Positions 61,362 to 64,000 of a stretch of DNA of 64,000 nt are shown one piece after another. The notes below the pieces were generated by a model. That model did not search any database, was not told the DNA's origin, and was given only the letters and a program-made list of their open reading frames with translations. The stretch's first letter is position 1; every line of letters begins with the position of its first letter. Both the position numbers and the translations under genes were made by a program. This DNA comes from Glandiceps talaboti (lineage: Eukaryota > Hemichordata > Enteropneusta > Spengelidae), in contig NC_135562.1 in assembly GCF_964340395.1 (NCBI RefSeq), positions 9,302,134-9,366,133 of the forward strand, given 5' to 3'.

Positions 61362-61822
61362 ACAGCCATATATCTGATATCCACTTCAAAATTTCAAAAA
61401 CCCTTTTCCATGTCAGATTAATTGGGATGTACATGTATGTAAGTCACAGTACAGTACATGTATGGCTGAACAGGAGCAGACCTTTATCATTTGGAAATGG
61501 CGGGGGATATGTCTTTATTGGAAACTCACTCTTGTCAAGGTTTTTGTAAATGAAGACTTTTCTACAAGATTGGAATTATTTAGTTCTGTTGAAATTCTGT
61601 TTAGTAATTGTGATAGTGTTGATCTGAATTGAGATCGTTGATTGTTTTTTTACAGGTACTTTGTACACCTGGGGTATGGGTAGCAGCCTACAGCTAGGTA
61701 CTGGTGAGGAGGATGACGAATACAGTCCTGTTATTGCCAAAGGAAAACAGTTAGAAAACAGGACATCTGTAATGGTGACAGTTGGGGGTCAACACACTGT
61801 ACTACTTGCTGCTGACAACTGA
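56666..61822 (+). CDS. RCC1: RCC1, Ran guanine nucleotide exchange factor
   Basis: Eight coding exons join in frame to 423 aa, close to the 421 of human RCC1: 56666-56741, 57649-57854, 58238-58417, 59095-59311, 59669-59824, 60558-60671, 60951-61106 and 61656-61822. The tail (MPPKRRK and SKKVK) is a basic nuclear-localisation and DNA-binding segment. Seven RCC1 beta-propeller repeats follow, with landmarks [61 protein letters not shown] and [13 protein letters not shown]. The residues used for Ran exchange are present: D188 in ASGTDHL (human D182) and the GGQHHTV histidines (308-309). RCC1 binds chromatin and makes Ran-GTP in the nucleus. A splice acceptor at 56655 (GATTGTACAG) implies a 5' noncoding exon. 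Confidence 0.96.
58761..58937. mobile_element. hAT-like MITE in RCC1 intron 3
   Basis: Terminal inverted repeats CAGTGTGCCCTCTA (left) and TAGAGGGCACACTG (right) are perfect over 14 bp. ATGGTCAC (58753-58760) and ATGGTTAC (58938-58945) flank it, an 8-bp duplication with one difference. The 177-bp length rules out a coding capacity. Confidence 0.82.
61277..61362. repeat. (CTGT)n, (CT)n and (GT)n simple repeats in RCC1 intron 7
   Basis: Short adjacent arrays of CTGT, CT and GT separated by a few bases. Confidence 0.9.
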
Positions 61823-62877
61823 GACTAGACAATTTGAAGAGAGCAAAAAAAGTACCCAAGATTTTTTAAAATTGAGAACTGCATATATGTGATTGTATAT
61901 TCAAACGACAATTTAATGTTTAAAATTTAGAGGGTTTGGTGACATTTGACATTTAACCTCTAACCCCACTGCAGTTTGTTTAACAGTTTTTAGCTTATTA
62001 AGGGTCAACAGTTTGTGATTCTATATCTGTAACTGAATGTAAGATTTTGTGATGGCACACAGTAGTACATATGTTGGACTGTGTTGGTTTTTGTTTTGTT
62101 TTTGTTTTTTAAACTACACGTCATAAGAGAGATTCAAATGTTGAAGTAAAAGCTGAAATATTTAAATTAACTAAAATAGAAGAAAGGGTGTTTATGCCAT
62201 GCAGTCATAATTTTGGTCAATTACTGCATTTTTTGTAAGTTATCGTGTTATGTATACATCATTTGTATTTTCGTATATGTATCTTGTGTTATCCAAAGTG
62301 TGTAGGCAATAGTTGTTCACATCATGACCAACTTTACAGTTTCAGAGATGAGGCAAAAACAGTTATGGAACATACACGTAGACCAGGTCAGATCAAGTAG
62401 GTAGGAAAGAGGAAATCTGTTTAGAATTGTTAACTTGATTTCAGTAACTCGGACATAGTTTGCCAGACTGTCGAAAGTATTTTATCAGATCAAGGTGGTT
62501 GAAATGCAGAAACTCGTCTAGAATTGTTTACTTGATTTAAGTGACTCAAACATATAGTTTACTAGATTGTCAAAGTCTTATCAGAGTTGTTATCTTGATT
62601 TCAGTAACCCAGACATAGTTTTCCACATAGTCAAAGTCTTGTATCACATTTCTATGTCAGAATTTACTATTTTCAATGTGAATGTCATATAAAATAATGT
62701 ATGTTCAAAATATTCAATAGACAAGTTTTACAACTGTAAATAATTGTTGCGTCTATGATTTGACCATTTTTGATAGAAAACAACTTGCAGTTCATCTGAC
62801 GCTTTAGTAAACTAGGGTCGTCATGAGGAGAATATATTGTTCATGGTTCCAAGAATCAATAGGACAGTAAAATATAG

Positions 62878-62947
62878 TTACTTTGGAATGGTAAATTGGA
62901 AACGAATGTGATGTCGCATTCGTGTGCAATTTACCGTTCCAAAGTAA
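62878..62947. repeat. Near-perfect hairpin, 70 bp
   Basis: TTACTTTGGAATGGTAAATT(G) at the left pairs with (C)AATTTACCGTTCCAAAGTAA at the right with one mismatch. An inner CGAATG/CATTCG pair extends the stem. It could be a tiny MITE or an RNA structure in the RCC1 3' region. Confidence 0.8.
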
Positions 62948-63589
62948 TTATTTTGTACTGACCTAGGGTCCTCCTGTTGTGTGCTATGAATTAGGATATA
63001 CATTTGTACACATAGCACATACAAGTCAAGTCGAATACATTCAAACAAAAATATCAGATAGTCAGGTCTCACGGCTATCGTTGTCGACACTCTCCCGATC
63101 GCTTGCTATTTGCTTGTCCATGATCGATGAACAGAAGTTGCCACAATAATTAATATTTCAGTGTACAAGTACGTTGACTTTAATGCCAACCTGACTAGTG
63201 TTTTCCAATTTCAATCAAATAAAGTCAATTTTACAAAAACTTTGATATATTTGAAGTATAGTTTTGAAAGCCTGTATCCCACAAAATACATTCCATTAAT
63301 TTATTAAAAACATGCAAAACAAAACGGAAAATTTTAAAATCATGACTTTTTTTGATCGTAATTACTATATATCTCTGTTCTACAATTATTGCAAGACGTG
63401 AACAATTCACAACAACGGCGTCATAAAATGTTGAAATTCCAGTTGCAATTTTTTTGTTTCCAAAAAATCCCAACATTGATAGTAACCCCGCTAGTCTTTA
63501 CCCAAGATTTGATTTGATTCAAAGTGTAATAGTTTACTCTGTTGAGAAAAGAGCACATTTTTGTTGAGTGAATTTTACTACAATACCAG

Positions 63590-63740
63590 AGTTACTCTAG
63601 AGTTTCAATTACCAAACCAGAGTGACTATAGAGTTTCAATTACTACCAAACCAGAGTGACTGTAGTTTCAATTACTACCAAACCAGAGTGACTGTAGAGT
63701 TTCAATTACTACCAAACCAGAGTGACTATAGAGTTTAAAT
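63590..63740. repeat. Minisatellite of about 34 bp
   Basis: About five imperfect copies of ACCAAACCAGAGTGACTGTA followed by GAGTTTCAATTACT. Confidence 0.88.
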
Positions 63741-63847
63741 AGGCAGCATGAGGTTTTTTACATCTCGCAAGTTTTTAGTTACAAATCACACAAAACAAAA
63801 TACAGGCCTTGATAATAGTACAAGCATGTCAGGTGATACATTTTATC

Positions 63848-63930
63848 TCACTGTGAACACAAATCAACATCACTGTCTGATGAAACAAGGAAGATTCAAA
63901 CACAAAACTGTTTATTTGTGTTCACAGTGA
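63848..63930. repeat. Hairpin with perfect 17-bp stem
   Basis: TCACTGTGAACACAAAT (63848-63864) and ATTTGTGTTCACAGTGA (63914-63930) are exact inverted copies around a 49-base loop. No target duplication is evident. Confidence 0.8.
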
Positions 63931-64000
63931 ATTAAAATGTAACATTTCATGTGCTTGTGAGCTATCAATGCCTAATCTTGTTTGTATAATTTTAAACAAA

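Larger units (their letters stand above)
61823..64000. other. RCC1 3' UTR and downstream region
   Basis: No further exon recognised. It contains a diverged three-copy repeat (about 62420-62640, TTGATTTCAGTAACTCGGAC and variants), two hairpins and a 34-bp minisatellite. AATAAA at 63218-63223 is the first clear poly(A) hexamer noticed. Confidence 0.5.

Overview
This window is animal nuclear DNA. It is AT-rich, with small exons separated by GT-AG introns, long intergenic stretches, many microsatellites and many short inverted-repeat elements. Seven protein-coding loci are supported; the four multi-exon ones could be spliced by hand into full-length frames. The gene set (HMBOX1, UCKL1, PPIE, ICE1, RCC1 and intronless GT31 glycosyltransferases) fits an invertebrate deuterostome or lophotrochozoan. 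My best guess is a cephalochordate (amphioxus, Branchiostoma), at roughly 0.6. The guess rests partly on minisatellites that amplify exon/intron junctions; from memory such repeats (called mirages) were reported at the amphioxus Adh locus. I could not verify this.

Layout. 1-605 (-): the 5' end of a GT31 glycosyltransferase gene that runs off the left edge. 6035-9901 (-): an intronless gene for a four-domain GT31-like protein in which only domain 3 keeps a canonical DxD. 14245-18430 (-): HMBOX1/HOT1 homologue, 5 coding exons, 444 aa. 20698-34229 (+): UCKL1 homologue, 18 coding exons, 522 aa, including a 17-nt microexon. HMBOX1 and UCKL1 are head to head. 37655-44598 (+): PPIE (cyclophilin E: RRM plus cyclophilin), 10 exons, 311 aa. 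46647-52697 (-): ICE1-like protein, one 2016-aa coding exon. 56666-61822 (+): RCC1, 8 coding exons, 423 aa, head to head with ICE1.

Between and inside the genes there are several families of non-autonomous elements: TTAA-flanked MITEs, hAT-like MITEs with 8-bp target duplications, a pair of inverted about 730-bp foldback-like elements, and an L2/CR1-like 3' tail. Minisatellites include two that start exactly at splice donors: 12 x 39 bp at PPIE exon 6 and 16 x about 41 bp at UCKL1 exon 8.

The five conserved genes are mostly nuclear housekeeping functions: telomere/DNA binding, pyrimidine salvage, spliceosomal prolyl isomerase, snRNA transcription and Ran-GTP generation. There is no sign that they form a pathway. 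The two GT31 genes are tandem relatives that would act in the Golgi.
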